A stretch of DNA of 61,209 nt from Verrucomicrobiota bacterium (GCA_016713365.1 JADJPG010000041.1:1-61209); one strand, 5' to 3'; numbered from the stretch's first letter, positions 9,227-19,076 are shown. Made by a program: numbers and translations. Notes: a model not told the origin generated them from the letters alone.

Positions 9227-9946
9227 GTGCCTCGACTTAAAGCTCAGATTTCTGGCAAACGCCTTCGCGAACTGGTCATTGCGGCCCTTCAGATCTTCTC
9301 CCGACAAGGATACGAACGTTCCCAGGTCGCTGATGTCGCCAAAGTCATGGGTGTCGCGCCGGGCACCATCTATCTATATGTCGAAGGCAAGGAAGCGCTC
9401 TTCGATCTGATCATCCGCCACACCGCCTCCGATGACCCGGACTGGCTCGATAACCTCGAAGTTCCCATCCCGACGCCGGCTCCCGGCACCACGCTCGAAT
9501 TCCTTCGCGAAGTCCTCGGGCGAAAAGGCCAATGGCCCCTTCTCGAAACCGCTCTGCGAAGTCATTCCACGCCGGATATCCGATCTGAACTTGACGGTGT
9601 CGTTCGCGAGCAATATCGCCTGATGACGCGTCATCGCGCGGGGCTTGTCCTCCTGACGCGGTCTGCGCTCGAATTCCCCGGGCTCGTCGAAGTCTTCGTG
9701 CTTGGCCTCCGGAAGCGTCTGCTGGACAGCCTCGGTCAATATCTGCAAGCCCGAATGGAGTCGCGCCAGATCCGCGCCCTCGCTGATACCGCAGCCACTG
9801 CAGCGGTCCTGACGCAAACCATCGTCTGGGCCAATCTCCAGAGGCCGTTTGATCCGGGTCTCAGTGCTTTCACCGAACAAACCATCGAAGACGCCACTGT
9901 CGATCTCATCGTCTCCGGCCTTCTCAATCCCACGACCATCGCATGA
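9227..9946 (+). CDS. TetR/AcrR family transcriptional regulator
   Basis: A one-component repressor with an N-terminal helix-turn-helix (about residues 14-60: IAALQIFSRQGYERSQVADVAKVMGVAPGT) and a helical ligand-binding domain to residue 239. The start is GTG at 9227; no ATG precedes the conserved HTH and no Shine-Dalgarno is visible, which agrees with a leaderless message. The palindrome just upstream is the probable self-operator. Its last codons overlap the start of the next gene (ATGA at 9943-9946), so it very likely controls the membrane hydroxylase-like enzyme with which it is co-transcribed. The inducer is unknown; a fatty-acid or sterol-type ligand is a guess from the neighbour. Confidence 0.9.
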   Translation: MPRLKAQISGKRLRELVIAALQIFSRQGYERSQVADVAKVMGVAPGTIYLYVEGKEALFDLIIRHTASDDPDWLDNLEVPIPTPAPGTTLEFLREVLGRKGQWPLLETALRSHSTPDIRSELDGVVREQYRLMTRHRAGLVLLTRSALEFPGLVEVFVLGLRKRLLDSLGQYLQARMESRQIRALADTAATAAVLTQTIVWANLQRPFDPGLSAFTEQTIEDATVDLIVSGLLNPTTIA

Positions 9947-10749
9947 ATTTATTCGACCTGCTGCTCGGCAATCAGCGATCTTTCCTCGAACGTTCCATCT
10001 TCACCACCATCGAGCTGGGCATCCGCTACTTCATCTTCGCGGGATCGGCCTGGGTCCTTGGCTACTGGCTCTTCCGCAATCGATGGTTCCACCGCAAAAT
10101 TATCGCGCGGTTTCCCATGTCCTCGGATGTCCGCCGCGAGATGGGTTACTCCCTGCTGACGCTCGTCATTTTCGGGCTCATCGGCGCGGGCACCATCGCC
10201 GCTTCACGCGCCGGTTGTACGCAGATGTATTGGAAGATCTCGGAATACGGCGGCGGCTGGTTCTTCGGAAGTATCGTCTGCGCCATTTTCTTTCACGACG
10301 CCTACTTCTACTGGACCCATCGCCTGATGCATCACCGTCTGCTGTTTCCTGTCTTCCATCGGGTGCATCATCTCTCCACCAATCCGTCACCTTGGGCCTC
10401 TTACTCTTTTGCCCCTGCAGAGGCCGTTGTCGAGGCGGGCATCTTCCCGGTGATTACGCTCATCATGCCCATCCATCCGCTCGCGTTCGGACTGGTCATG
10501 CTGTGGCAGATCACCTTCAACGTTGCCGGCCACACGGGATTTGAGTTCCATCCAAAATGGCTCATGAATACGCCCCTCCGCTTCATCCTCAACACCCCCA
10601 CCAATCACGTGATGCACCACGAGAAAATGCGTGGCAACTACGGTCTCTACTTCAACATCTGGGATCGGCTCATGGGCACCAACCATCCCGACTACGAATC
10701 CCGCTTCCGCGAAGTCACCTCCCGTCCCGTCCCCACGACCAAGCATTGA
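9943..10749 (+). CDS. Fatty acid hydroxylase / sterol desaturase superfamily membrane protein
   Basis: A di-iron integral membrane oxygenase-type protein. It has the expected histidine boxes: HDAYFYWTHRLMHH (near residue 125), HRVHH (near 145) and NHVMHHEK (near 220). Several hydrophobic segments flank them (for example LVIFGLIGAGTIAA and VVEAGIFPVITLIMPI). The length of 268 residues fits the family. The start ATG overlaps the TetR stop by 4 bp, implying translational coupling. The SGNH hydrolase gene follows after 3 bp, so the three genes form one operon. The lipid substrate is not known. Confidence 0.9.
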   Translation: MNLFDLLLGNQRSFLERSIFTTIELGIRYFIFAGSAWVLGYWLFRNRWFHRKIIARFPMSSDVRREMGYSLLTLVIFGLIGAGTIAASRAGCTQMYWKISEYGGGWFFGSIVCAIFFHDAYFYWTHRLMHHRLLFPVFHRVHHLSTNPSPWASYSFAPAEAVVEAGIFPVITLIMPIHPLAFGLVMLWQITFNVAGHTGFEFHPKWLMNTPLRFILNTPTNHVMHHEKMRGNYGLYFNIWDRLMGTNHPDYESRFREVTSRPVPTTKH

Positions 10750-10752
10750 TTC

Positions 10753-12015
10753 ATGAACCTGCGTCACCTGCTCCCCGTTTTCCTGATCGTCGCCACCGCA
10801 TTGCGCGCTGAAGACTTCGCCCTGCGCGACGGAGATACCCTGACCTTCCTCGGCGACAGCATCACCGCCGCCCGCGGTTACACCAAGATCGTCGAGCACT
10901 ACACGCTCATGCGATTTCCGGATCGGCACGTGAAATTCATCAACGCCGGCCAGGGCGGCGACACGGCTCACGGCAGCCTGCGCAGGCTCGAACGCGACGT
11001 GTTGTCGCAAGGAACCACCGTTCTTACCGTGGCCTATGGCATCAACGACATCGGATGGGGCACCAAAGCCGATGACGAGCATCGCCAGATGTATCTTGAT
11101 GGCATCCGCGAGATCGTCACCCGCAGCCAGAAGCGCGGCATCCGCGTCTACATCTGCTCACCCGCGATCACCGCCGAATCCCCCGACACCGCGGAGATCG
11201 GGTATCTTCAGAAAATGACCGATGACGGCTTGGCCTTGGCACGTTCGCTCGGCGCCAAGTCGATCGATCTCTCCCGCGGCATGCGCGACATTCAGCGGCG
11301 CGTGGTGTCAGCCAACGCCAAAGAGAACGACCCCAAAAAGCACACCCGCCTTCACGTCGACGATGGCATTCACCTCAACGATCTGGGCCAGCTCGCCATG
11401 GGATACGCATTGCTCCGCGGACTCGGTGCGCCCGCCGAAGTCTCCGCGGTGACCATTGATGCCGCTGCGCTCAACACTGTCTCGACCGAGAACTGCAAAG
11501 TAACATCTCTCGAACGCCTTCCCGACGGTGTCAGCTTCCGTCGTCTCGACCGTGGATTGCCCCTCAACCTCGGAATCTTCAGCGCGCTCAACCATCGCTG
11601 GATTCCGATTCCCGAAACGCTGAACGGCTACCGGGTCAAGGTCACTGGCCTCGACGCCGGCGACTACGAAGTCCGCGCCGAAGGTCGCCTGCTCGGCAAA
11701 TACAGCGCCGCTCGATTGGCTCGCGGAGAAAACATCGCTTCGGCCACGTCGAACGGTAGGGAACCGGGCGGCCCGTGGGACGCGCAGTCTGATGCCGTGA
11801 GGGAAATCGTCGATGCGCGGGACAAGGCATGGGGTGGCGAGCATTTCCGAAAACAATTCAATGGCGACAATCCTGACTCCGCCAAACTTCAGCGCGAAGC
11901 CAGAAAAGCGGACCAAGCCCTCGTGACACTCGCTCGTTCGATGGCGAAGCCCTATCCCTACTGGTTCGAGATCCGCAAAGCGACGACCTCCCCGCCCCAA
12001 ACCTCGCCCCGGTAA
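10753..12015 (+). CDS. Secreted SGNH/GDSL-family hydrolase
   Basis: An exported esterase/acetylhydrolase of the SGNH fold. The signal peptide is residues 1-19 (LLPVFLIVATALRA). Block I is FLGDSITAA with nucleophile Ser36, block II is the Gly in NAGQGGDT, block III is GINDIGWG and block V is DDGIHLND, giving Ser-Asp-His. After the ~220-residue catalytic domain comes a beta-rich C-terminal part of about 190 residues, as in carbohydrate-ester hydrolases of Verrucomicrobia and Planctomycetes. It is the last gene of the TetR-hydroxylase-SGNH operon, with no gap. It could deacetylate a polysaccharide or a lipid; the sequence does not decide. Confidence 0.88.
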   Translation: MNLRHLLPVFLIVATALRAEDFALRDGDTLTFLGDSITAARGYTKIVEHYTLMRFPDRHVKFINAGQGGDTAHGSLRRLERDVLSQGTTVLTVAYGINDIGWGTKADDEHRQMYLDGIREIVTRSQKRGIRVYICSPAITAESPDTAEIGYLQKMTDDGLALARSLGAKSIDLSRGMRDIQRRVVSANAKENDPKKHTRLHVDDGIHLNDLGQLAMGYALLRGLGAPAEVSAVTIDAAALNTVSTENCKVTSLERLPDGVSFRRLDRGLPLNLGIFSALNHRWIPIPETLNGYRVKVTGLDAGDYEVRAEGRLLGKYSAARLARGENIASATSNGREPGGPWDAQSDAVREIVDARDKAWGGEHFRKQFNGDNPDSAKLQREARKADQALVTLARSMAKPYPYWFEIRKATTSPPQTSPR

Positions 12016-12148
12016 CTTTCCGGCGAAGCATTCCTGACTAAGGCAGGGAATCGCGGAGCAATCCGGGCGCGAATAAGCTTGCCGCGCCGGGCGTTTCCGA
12101 CGAAAAAGTGACTCCTTCGCAGTGTAAACTGTGGGAGCAATCGAGTGC

Positions 12149-12189
12149 GGAAGGGTGGCTGAGTGGTTGAAGGCACCTGACTCGAAATC
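12149..12189 (+). tRNA. 5' half of tRNA-Ser(CGA), cut after the anticodon loop
   Basis: The sequence starts GGAAGGGTGGCTGAGTGG, continues through a class II D-arm (GGTTGAAGGCA) and reaches CCTGA-CTCGAAA-TC. That is the 5' side of the anticodon stem and a loop with anticodon CGA. Beyond 12189 the match stops: no proper 3' stem, no long variable arm and no GGTTCGAATCC T-arm follows. The downstream DNA is AT-rich and leads into mobile-element genes. This is the pattern of a tyrosine-recombinase attachment site located at the anticodon loop. The 3' half should lie at the other end of the element. Confidence 0.8.
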
Positions 12190-12485
12190 GGAAACAGCAC
12201 TTTTGACCGCGTTTGCACTTCTTTAGCTAAGGTTGATTCGCCTAATGTTTACAGGTATTTCCTTATTTTCAGCGTTGATTTTGATTAGCTGCTTTTAGCC
12301 CTTAAAAATACAGATTGTATAGAAAGGCAGTATAGAACACATCTTGGGAAAAACCCTCTAACTTGGCCCAATCAGGTGATGCCTGATTTCGGAAAAGGGT
12401 TCTCCAAGCAGATTTGCCGGAAAGCGGACTTCCTTAAACGCTCGAATCAATGCAGCGCTGTCCCTGTTGAGCGCCCCGATCGAAT
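12190..12485. other. AT-rich left end of the mobile element (no gene)
   Basis: About 300 bp that are clearly more AT-rich than both flanks (for example 12223-12345), beginning directly at the broken tRNA. A small inverted repeat AATCAGG-TGATG-CCTGATT lies at 12370-12388. Such sequence is typical of attachment-site arms where integrase and excisionase bind. I see no convincing coding frame in it. Confidence 0.45.
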
Positions 12486-12695
12486 TCACTCAGATTTCAG
12501 CAATTTGACCAGTTCATCACGCGGCACGAGCAGTTTGCCACGCAGCGCCCGGCAGGCTTTGAGTTTTCGACGTTGGATGAGGCGGTACACGCTGAAGTAG
12601 TTGACTCCCAAAAGGTCGGCAGCTTCCTGAACCGAGTAGGCAAGCCGCTCGGAAGCAACAGCGGACGACGACGGAAGTAGTGAAACTGTTTCCAT
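12486..12695 (-). CDS. Excisionase-type small helix-turn-helix protein
   Basis: A 69-residue protein with the winged-HTH pattern of the helix_turn_helix_17/excisionase group: SVQEAADLLGVNYFSVYRLIQRRKL, then RALRGKLLVPRDEL as the wing. Proteins of this type either bend attachment-site DNA for excision (Xis) or regulate transcription. It is the first gene inside the element, 300 bp from the tRNA-Ser junction, which favours the excisionase role. A copy of the recurring 27-bp motif (12771-12800) sits 75 bp upstream of its ATG and points towards it. Confidence 0.75.
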   Translation of the reverse strand: METVSLLPSSSAVASERLAYSVQEAADLLGVNYFSVYRLIQRRKLKACRALRGKLLVPRDELVKLLKSE

Positions 12696-12770
12696 GAGTC
12701 ACTCCCTTCCGGCTGTGGGGCTGAAAAGTTTTGCGGCTTTCATGCCACCGACATAGCAAATTCAGCCACG

Positions 12771-12800
12771 GCGAAGATGTATCAGGGACACAAAATGTAT
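12771..12800 (-). promoter_or_regulatory. Recurrent element motif, copy A (upstream of the excisionase-type gene)
   Basis: Read on the minus strand: CATTTTGTGT, three bases CCC, then TGATACATCTTCGC. Two further copies with the same 10-base and 12-base blocks are at 34296-34325 and 40454-40483. Each points at the start of a gene set of the element. The region 12696-12946 contains nothing else I can name. Confidence 0.6.
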
Positions 12801-12946
12801 TTCAGATCACGCCAACCACGGCGGGGGCTAGGCAGTCCCAAGTCTCCTTGCCAGTTTACAGCAAATCGACCAAGTGGCGGATGGAGGATACTGGTTCATA
12901 AAATCCCACAGAGTTGTATTGGCGGGGATTTATGGTCCACGCAGGC

Positions 12947-13897
12947 TCACTCGACCCTGTCCTCGAATGGCTTCATCCACGACTGGCCGGCGATGATCTG
13001 AACGCCATCGCCGTGGGCCTGCTGCTGCACGAGTTGATCCTTGTGTTCCAGGCACCAATGCCCGGCCTCCTTCCATTTCTCCACGCTCACGAGCCGCATC
13101 ACTTCCGGCACGACCCGGACGCCCAGGTCAGCTTCCTTGATCGGAGTGGGAACGTCCGCGTGGGAGGCGGCGACTGGCTGTGCTTTGACGATTTCAAGGA
13201 TCGGCAGGTAGTAGGCTTTCCAGATGTCGTCTTCAGTTAAATCGAGGCGAATCTGATTCGGCGGCTCAACGCCGTCCGGTTGCGGGTCGCGCCAGAAGAA
13301 CCGCAACACGTCGTCCTTGAAATAGGCGAAGCCGCCGATGCGATACTTCACCTGCTTTCCATTGATTGAAAACAGCCGCTCGGCTTGTTGCTTCGCCTTG
13401 TCCTTGCAAGGGGCGCTCGGCGGGCTCACACGTCCTTTCGCCTCCATCCCCACCCATTCGCCCAAGCGGGTTCGCCCGACCAAGTCTGGCCGGGACCGAC
13501 CACTCAACAAGCCGGGGTTCAACCGGTCACGAAACACGTCGAGGTGCAGCAACCACGGAGCATCCAGGCATTTTTCCGCAAACAATTTGCAGAGCGTCAG
13601 GCCGAGGAAATAGTTCACCGCCCCTTTCTCGGAAGGGTCAAGGTTTCGGGCAGCAGGCGTGCGACGTAGTCGCCATGCTTTCGGCGAGGATTGCTCGACC
13701 GTCATGCGGAGAGCGGAGATTCGAAACAGGGCTTCGTAGAGCGATGAAGTCCCGTGACGAAAAGCGTAGTAGCGGCTTGGCCGCCCGACGGTGACGGCCG
13801 CCCACAGCAAGTCATCCCAAGAAACCGACAACGTGTCCGAGCCGTTTGCCACCGGCCCCAGACTCGGGAAACCCTCCGAAACAAAGTCGATGTTCAT
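12947..13897 (-). CDS. PD-(D/E)XK nuclease-like protein, last gene of the defence operon
   Basis: A 316-residue protein that I do not recognise as a named family. A PD-(D/E)XK active-site pattern is visible: P137-D138 in SRPDLVG and E152-x-K154 in GMEAKGR, separated by a short strand, as in restriction endonuclease folds. The N-terminal half is helical and may bind the partner. A catalytic nuclease role is therefore inferred from the motif alone. It follows the 202-aa gene with a 3-bp gap and is the last gene of the minus-strand operon. Together with the SMC-like ATPase and the helical protein it may form a separate three-gene module, in which this would be the effector. Confidence 0.65.
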   Translation of the reverse strand: MNIDFVSEGFPSLGPVANGSDTLSVSWDDLLWAAVTVGRPSRYYAFRHGTSSLYEALFRISALRMTVEQSSPKAWRLRRTPAARNLDPSEKGAVNYFLGLTLCKLFAEKCLDAPWLLHLDVFRDRLNPGLLSGRSRPDLVGRTRLGEWVGMEAKGRVSPPSAPCKDKAKQQAERLFSINGKQVKYRIGGFAYFKDDVLRFFWRDPQPDGVEPPNQIRLDLTEDDIWKAYYLPILEIVKAQPVAASHADVPTPIKEADLGVRVVPEVMRLVSVEKWKEAGHWCLEHKDQLVQQQAHGDGVQIIAGQSWMKPFEDRVE

Positions 13898-13900
13898 CGC

Positions 13901-14509
13901 TCACCATCCCCCGGCCCATTGGTGCATCTCAGCCTCCATGTCCCGGTGGATTTCAACGTATTCGCCCACCACATCGGCGGTATGCCGCAAGAGAACCATC
14001 GCCTGCTCGTAGAGGTCGCGAATCTCCGCCAAATCAACCGTCATCTGGTGAACGAAGTTTGCGCCTCCGGTCTTCTTGTCGAATGGGTATCGGAAACTGA
14101 ACGACAGCTTGTCCAAGGCGGCGAATCGCTGCATCGCCGCTTCGGTCTTCGGGCGATACTCGTCGAAGCTCTGCTCGACGTGGTCAGGCAAGCCGTAATG
14201 CGCCACCGTCCGCTTGAAGCAATCGCACAGGGCCGCGTGCAGCTTCGCAAGATCGTGATGTCCGTAAGCCTGGGTGTCGAACTTCTCCCCCAGCGCCTGA
14301 TGCAATTCCCACAGGCTGAACTTGTAGCCGAGTTCCATCGAGTGACGCATCAAAGCCAACATCGGCAGAGCCAGGCTGTCCGGTGTCTCTTTGCCCGATT
14401 CGAGCAGCTCGAACAGGCGGCGAACAGCAGTCTCGTAAAAACTCAGGTAGGCGCCAAAACTCGGATAGAACCCGATATGGGCGGAGCTGACTTGAGGAGG
14501 TTGGCTCAC
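13901..14509 (-). CDS. Helical protein of the SMC-ATPase module (unknown function)
   Basis: A 202-residue, mostly alpha-helical protein without a recognised domain. Its most distinctive stretches are MRHSMELGYKFSLWELHQALGEKF and the C-terminal helix AEIHRDM-like region rich in acidic and aromatic residues. I chose a GTG start at 14509 because GTGA overlaps the stop of the ATPase gene by 4 bp, the same coupling used through this operon; an upstream ATG at 14572 would lie inside the ATPase gene. Position between an SMC-like ATPase and a nuclease-like protein suggests an adaptor, comparable to the 'middle component' of ABC three-component conflict systems. That comparison is by arrangement, not by sequence. 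Confidence 0.65.
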   Translation of the reverse strand: MSQPPQVSSAHIGFYPSFGAYLSFYETAVRRLFELLESGKETPDSLALPMLALMRHSMELGYKFSLWELHQALGEKFDTQAYGHHDLAKLHAALCDCFKRTVAHYGLPDHVEQSFDEYRPKTEAAMQRFAALDKLSFSFRYPFDKKTGGANFVHQMTVDLAEIRDLYEQAMVLLRHTADVVGEYVEIHRDMEAEMHQWAGGW

Positions 14510-16533
14510 AAGTTCACTCCCAGGAATCGCCCCTGCGCCTCGTTCGCGTTGAGCACCGGGTCTAATAGCCACGGCTTGCAGCGGATGTCCTCCGGCGGTG
14601 GTTCGGTGGTGGTGACGATGTACTGAAACGGCGGTTCGCCAGTTGCCGCGCGTTCGAGGGTGATGGCCGCGTGGAAAAGCTCATGGTAGATCGAGGCCGT
14701 GATGTCGGCTTCACGCGGACTGTCGTGCAGGAGAAAACGTGGATGATGCCCACCGCCGGCCACACTCAACGCCACGCTGCCCAAATCAAACGCCAGCCAC
14801 TTCGCGAGTTTCAACGCCGTGCTGTCGCGCGGGCCGTCGCATTCGAGACGGGGCTCAATCGCCTTGCCCGCGAACTCCACCGTGGCCGTCACGTCATCCC
14901 CCATGAGCAACTTCGCGACGTGATCGTAAATCCGGGTGAACGTCGCGATACGCTGGACGTGCGTTTCAGCCATCAATTTTAGGCGTGCGTCCAAGTCACG
15001 CTTTTCTCGATCCAGGTCGCCAAGTGTCTTTTCCAATTCGGCCAGTTCCGTCCGTGCCGACTCGTAATTCCGCAAAGCGGTTTCCAAGTCATCCGCCCGC
15101 ACTGCGGGCCGGTTCGCTTCAGCCAGCTTCTTGTCGCGCCTGTCTCGGAACGCTCGCAGCGCCTCTTTTGCCTCATCGCGTGCGACTTCCTTCTTTGTTA
15201 CCACCGCTTTGAGTCGTGAACATTCCTGACGCTGGCGGCGAACAAGCACTTCCTGACGCTGTGCTTCTGTCTTCGCCTCCTTCATCAGTTTGTCCAGTTC
15301 CGTGTCCGGCTGACGAAGCGCTGCTCGGGGACACGCGGGTTCCGCCAACGCCTCTGCCATCGGGACAGAGCAAAATCCTTTGAACGGCTTCATGTTGACC
15401 CGCAACTCATCAAGCTGCTCTTGTTTCTGCGTCGATTCCTGCGTGGTGTAGAGCGTTCCTTGCAACCGGCTCAATTCGCGATCCGCATCATCGAATGGAA
15501 CCTTTGCAATCAGCCACTGCGCTGCGCAGGTGGTCAGCTTGTCCTGCAGCTCCTGTTCCTTTTCCGCCTCTCGAACCGCCGTCTTCGCCTTCTCGGCATC
15601 CGCGCGCCACATATTGGCCTGCTCCGCCACAGTGGTGCGCAGGGCTTGGAACTCCAGTGGCTCCTTGGGCACGGACACTTCCCGACCCAACAACGTCGCC
15701 AGCGACACTCGACTCCGCTCCGCGAGGAAATCCACCTTCGGTCGCTTGTCCACGAGCCGCGTGTGTTCCGCCGCCTTCTCGGCGTGCTCGCGCAACAGCG
15801 TTTGCTCCGGGCCTTCCACGAGGCCGAGAATGATGCGGACCATGTTCTCCTTGTCGGCGGCGATGAGGTTGGGCGATTCCGAATCGCTGTCCTTGTGCCG
15901 CCATTCCAGCAGGCCGGCGAAGCGCGCCTCTTGGTCGCGCCCCAGCCATTGCAGCAGGCAATCCCATTCCAGCCGCCGGTTCGTCGCGGACAGATTGCGA
16001 AGCGTGACTTTGGCGAACGCCGCCGCTTCCAGCGCGTCCTGATACTCGTCGTAGCCGCCGCGCAGGATCTGCGGCCCTGTCGCATCCGCGAGTGACCCGC
16101 CTTTGCGGGCGAACGGGTGGTATCCCTGATGACCGAGCGGCCGGCCCACGAGCCATTTTTCATTACCGACAAAAATCTCGGCAAAGACCCAACCACGCGG
16201 GAACCTGGCCTGGAAGCGCTGACGAAAGTCCTTCGTGCCGCTGTCCGCATCGTCGAGCACGTAGCGAATCAAACGGCAAAATGTGGTCTTGCCTGTGGCA
16301 TGGCCGCTCAGGCGGTTCTTGGTGCCGGAGGCGGCGGGCTGCGCCCACAGGATGTTCAGACCGCGACGCAGCCGGATCTCGCGCAGCAGCGTCCCGCTCT
16401 CAGCGGGCCAGTCCGAATGGACGGCGAGGGCTTGCACCCACACCACGGGCGCTTCGCAGCCGGGCGCGGGCGCGAGGGAAACGTGCGTGGATTCAGCGAG
16501 TCCCGGCAGTGGTGGTTGTTCGTCTGGTTTCAT
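14506..16533 (-). CDS. SMC/Rad50-like ATPase with central coiled coil
   Basis: A 675-residue P-loop ATPase of the SMC/Rad50/RecN type. The Walker A loop is GHATGKTT (residues 77-84). A long Lys/Glu/Arg-rich coiled coil runs from about 330 to 525, with RQRQECSRLKAV and LAELEKTLGDLDREKRDLDA as examples. The C-terminal head has a Walker B/signature region FLLHDSPREADI (near 600), a form I associate with ABC ATPases of conflict systems. It would use ATP to clamp or sense DNA and gate a nuclease. It is 43 bp downstream of the methylase gene and overlaps the next gene by 4 bp, so it belongs to the same operon. Confidence 0.8.
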   Translation of the reverse strand: MKPDEQPPLPGLAESTHVSLAPAPGCEAPVVWVQALAVHSDWPAESGTLLREIRLRRGLNILWAQPAASGTKNRLSGHATGKTTFCRLIRYVLDDADSGTKDFRQRFQARFPRGWVFAEIFVGNEKWLVGRPLGHQGYHPFARKGGSLADATGPQILRGGYDEYQDALEAAAFAKVTLRNLSATNRRLEWDCLLQWLGRDQEARFAGLLEWRHKDSDSESPNLIAADKENMVRIILGLVEGPEQTLLREHAEKAAEHTRLVDKRPKVDFLAERSRVSLATLLGREVSVPKEPLEFQALRTTVAEQANMWRADAEKAKTAVREAEKEQELQDKLTTCAAQWLIAKVPFDDADRELSRLQGTLYTTQESTQKQEQLDELRVNMKPFKGFCSVPMAEALAEPACPRAALRQPDTELDKLMKEAKTEAQRQEVLVRRQRQECSRLKAVVTKKEVARDEAKEALRAFRDRRDKKLAEANRPAVRADDLETALRNYESARTELAELEKTLGDLDREKRDLDARLKLMAETHVQRIATFTRIYDHVAKLLMGDDVTATVEFAGKAIEPRLECDGPRDSTALKLAKWLAFDLGSVALSVAGGGHHPRFLLHDSPREADITASIYHELFHAAITLERAATGEPPFQYIVTTTEPPPEDIRCKPWLLDPVLNANEAQGRFLGVNL

Positions 16534-16576
16534 GTGAAATTCCTTTCCTCCTCCCGACCCCGGCCCGCGTCACGGC

Positions 16577-18049
16577 TCACGCAACCAACAGCGCCTCCAT
16601 TCGCCGGGTGAAGTCATCGAACTCCGCGATGACCAGGGTGGGTTGCGCGCTCGGAAGCGCGGGCGCGGGACCGAGCACGCTCAACGCGAGCCAGGCATCG
16701 TAGTTCGCGTGCTTCGAGGCCGTGGCCTTTGGGCCGTCCTTCAGACGAATCGTGCAGATGCCATCGGCCCGTTCGGCCACGAGATTGTTCGAGCCGAGTT
16801 GCTCGATGGCGGTGAGCAAGGAACCGGGCGGCAGTGACTCATTCCAGCGCTTCGTCCACGCCTCCACGCGCGCGGCATCGGCGGACTTCGTTAGCTGGGC
16901 CATCAACGCGGGCTGCGTGGCGAGAGTGAAGGCATCCACGAGGCGCGGCCAGGCGAGCGCGCCACCGGATTCGTTGAGCAACTCGCGCACAAGCTGCAAG
17001 GCGTAGCCGACGCCGCCCAGGGTATCGCGTGCGCCGGAAGGCAGGTTTCGCTCGGTCGCCGCAGGAACGGCGGGGCGGCCGAACAGATCGAGACCGAGAT
17101 TGAGTTCGATGACGGGTTCGGCAAGCGCTGGCTGGGCTCGTTTCGCCTTCTTTTTCGGTGCGGTGAGGGTGGCGGTTTTTTGAGCGGCCTCAGCGGCGGC
17201 GGCGCGCTGGTGGTTGAGTTTGAGGAGGCGGGCGAGGACTTCGCGGCGGGACTCCGGGTGTAGCGTAAGGCGCGTGCGGTCGTTTTCGGGGAGAAAGTCG
17301 AGCGGGTAGAAGTCGTGGCGGAGTTCGAGCGCGGGGCCGAAATCGCCGGGGCGGTTCCAACCGTAGGCGGCGAGGACGGTCTGGTCGAGCTGGACGTGCA
17401 GGGCGCGGAGGCGTTGGAGACGGGAGAAGCCTTCCTCGGCGGGGATGCGGGATTCGGTGGCGACCTTGGCGATGTGTTCCGGGGCGAGATCGGGACGGTG
17501 AAAGAGGTTGTAGAGGTCGGTGAGGCCGAGCCAGAGATCGCGCATCAATTCGCGGCGGTGCTCGTGGTATGCCTCGCCGATGGAGGCGAGCGCGAGATCA
17601 CATGCCGGATTGAACGGAAACGGAAACGTGAGAAAGCAGTCTGATGGCGAATACTGAAGATCCTGCTTGAGAGACATGCTGTATTTCCTCGCCCACATCT
17701 CGTGAATCGTGGACTGCACTGCTGCATACATTTCCCACGCGTCAGTTGTGAAAACGTAAACATTGTTGCTGAACACGAGGTTTGTCGGCGAGGCGGAAAA
17801 ATTGAGATACTTGGTAACGCGGGAGGTGATGAAACAATGTTCAAGACCCTCAATTCGGTGCCAAATATCGAGCCTCGCCCGCTCATATTGCCACCAAGGC
17901 AAGTGAGCCACACGCTTGCTTGCCAAACGCTCTGGTTTCACTAACTCGACCACCCTTTGAAACGCTTCTGTGAACGCCTCAGCGCGTGACATCGGCCAGT
18001 CGAAAAAATTGATAATCCTTCGGCTTGGGGACTGGTCGGGCTGATTGTT
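16577..18049 (-). CDS. DrmMI-like adenine methylase, C-terminal part (490 aa)
   Basis: The C-terminal target-recognition part of a large Eco57I/PglX-type DNA adenine methylase. The first genuine residues after the poly-C block are NNQPDQSPSR..INFFDWP, a segment that in this family directly follows INGQDL. Further conserved blocks are NLVFSNNVYVF, YAAVQSTIHEMWA and YSPSDCFLTFPFPF. A Lys/Ala-rich linker near residue 350 leads to a helical C-terminus. This is not a separate gene: it continues the frame that ends at 19077. Removing 18050-19076 gives one protein of 1440 residues, a normal length for this methylase class. The open frame extending to 18493 is only poly-G reading through. Confidence 0.85.
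   Translation of the reverse strand, partial: NNQPDQSPSRRIINFFDWPMSRAEAFTEAFQRVVELVKPERLASKRVAHLPWWQYERARLDIWHRIEGLEHCFITSRVTKYLNFSASPTNLVFSNNVYVFTTDAWEMYAAVQSTIHEMWARKYSMSLKQDLQYSPSDCFLTFPFPFNPACDLALASIGEAYHEHRRELMRDLWLGLTDLYNLFHRPDLAPEHIAKVATESRIPAEEGFSRLQRLRALHVQLDQTVLAAYGWNRPGDFGPALELRHDFYPLDFLPENDRTRLTLHPESRREVLARLLKLNHQRAAAAEAAQKTATLTAPKKKAKRAQPALAEPVIELNLGLDLFGRPAVPAATERNLPSGARDTLGGVGYALQLVRELLNESGGALAWPRLVDAFTLATQPALMAQLTKSADAARVEAWTKRWNESLPPGSLLTAIEQLGSNNLVAERADGICTIRLKDGPKATASKHANYDAWLALSVLGPAPALPSAQPTLVIAEFDDFTRRMEALLVA

Positions 18050-19076
<1,027 letters not shown>

Noticed and set aside
12376..12600. 74-aa plus-strand frame at the left end of the element
   Set aside because: Overlaps the excisionase-type gene on the other strand and shows no domain.
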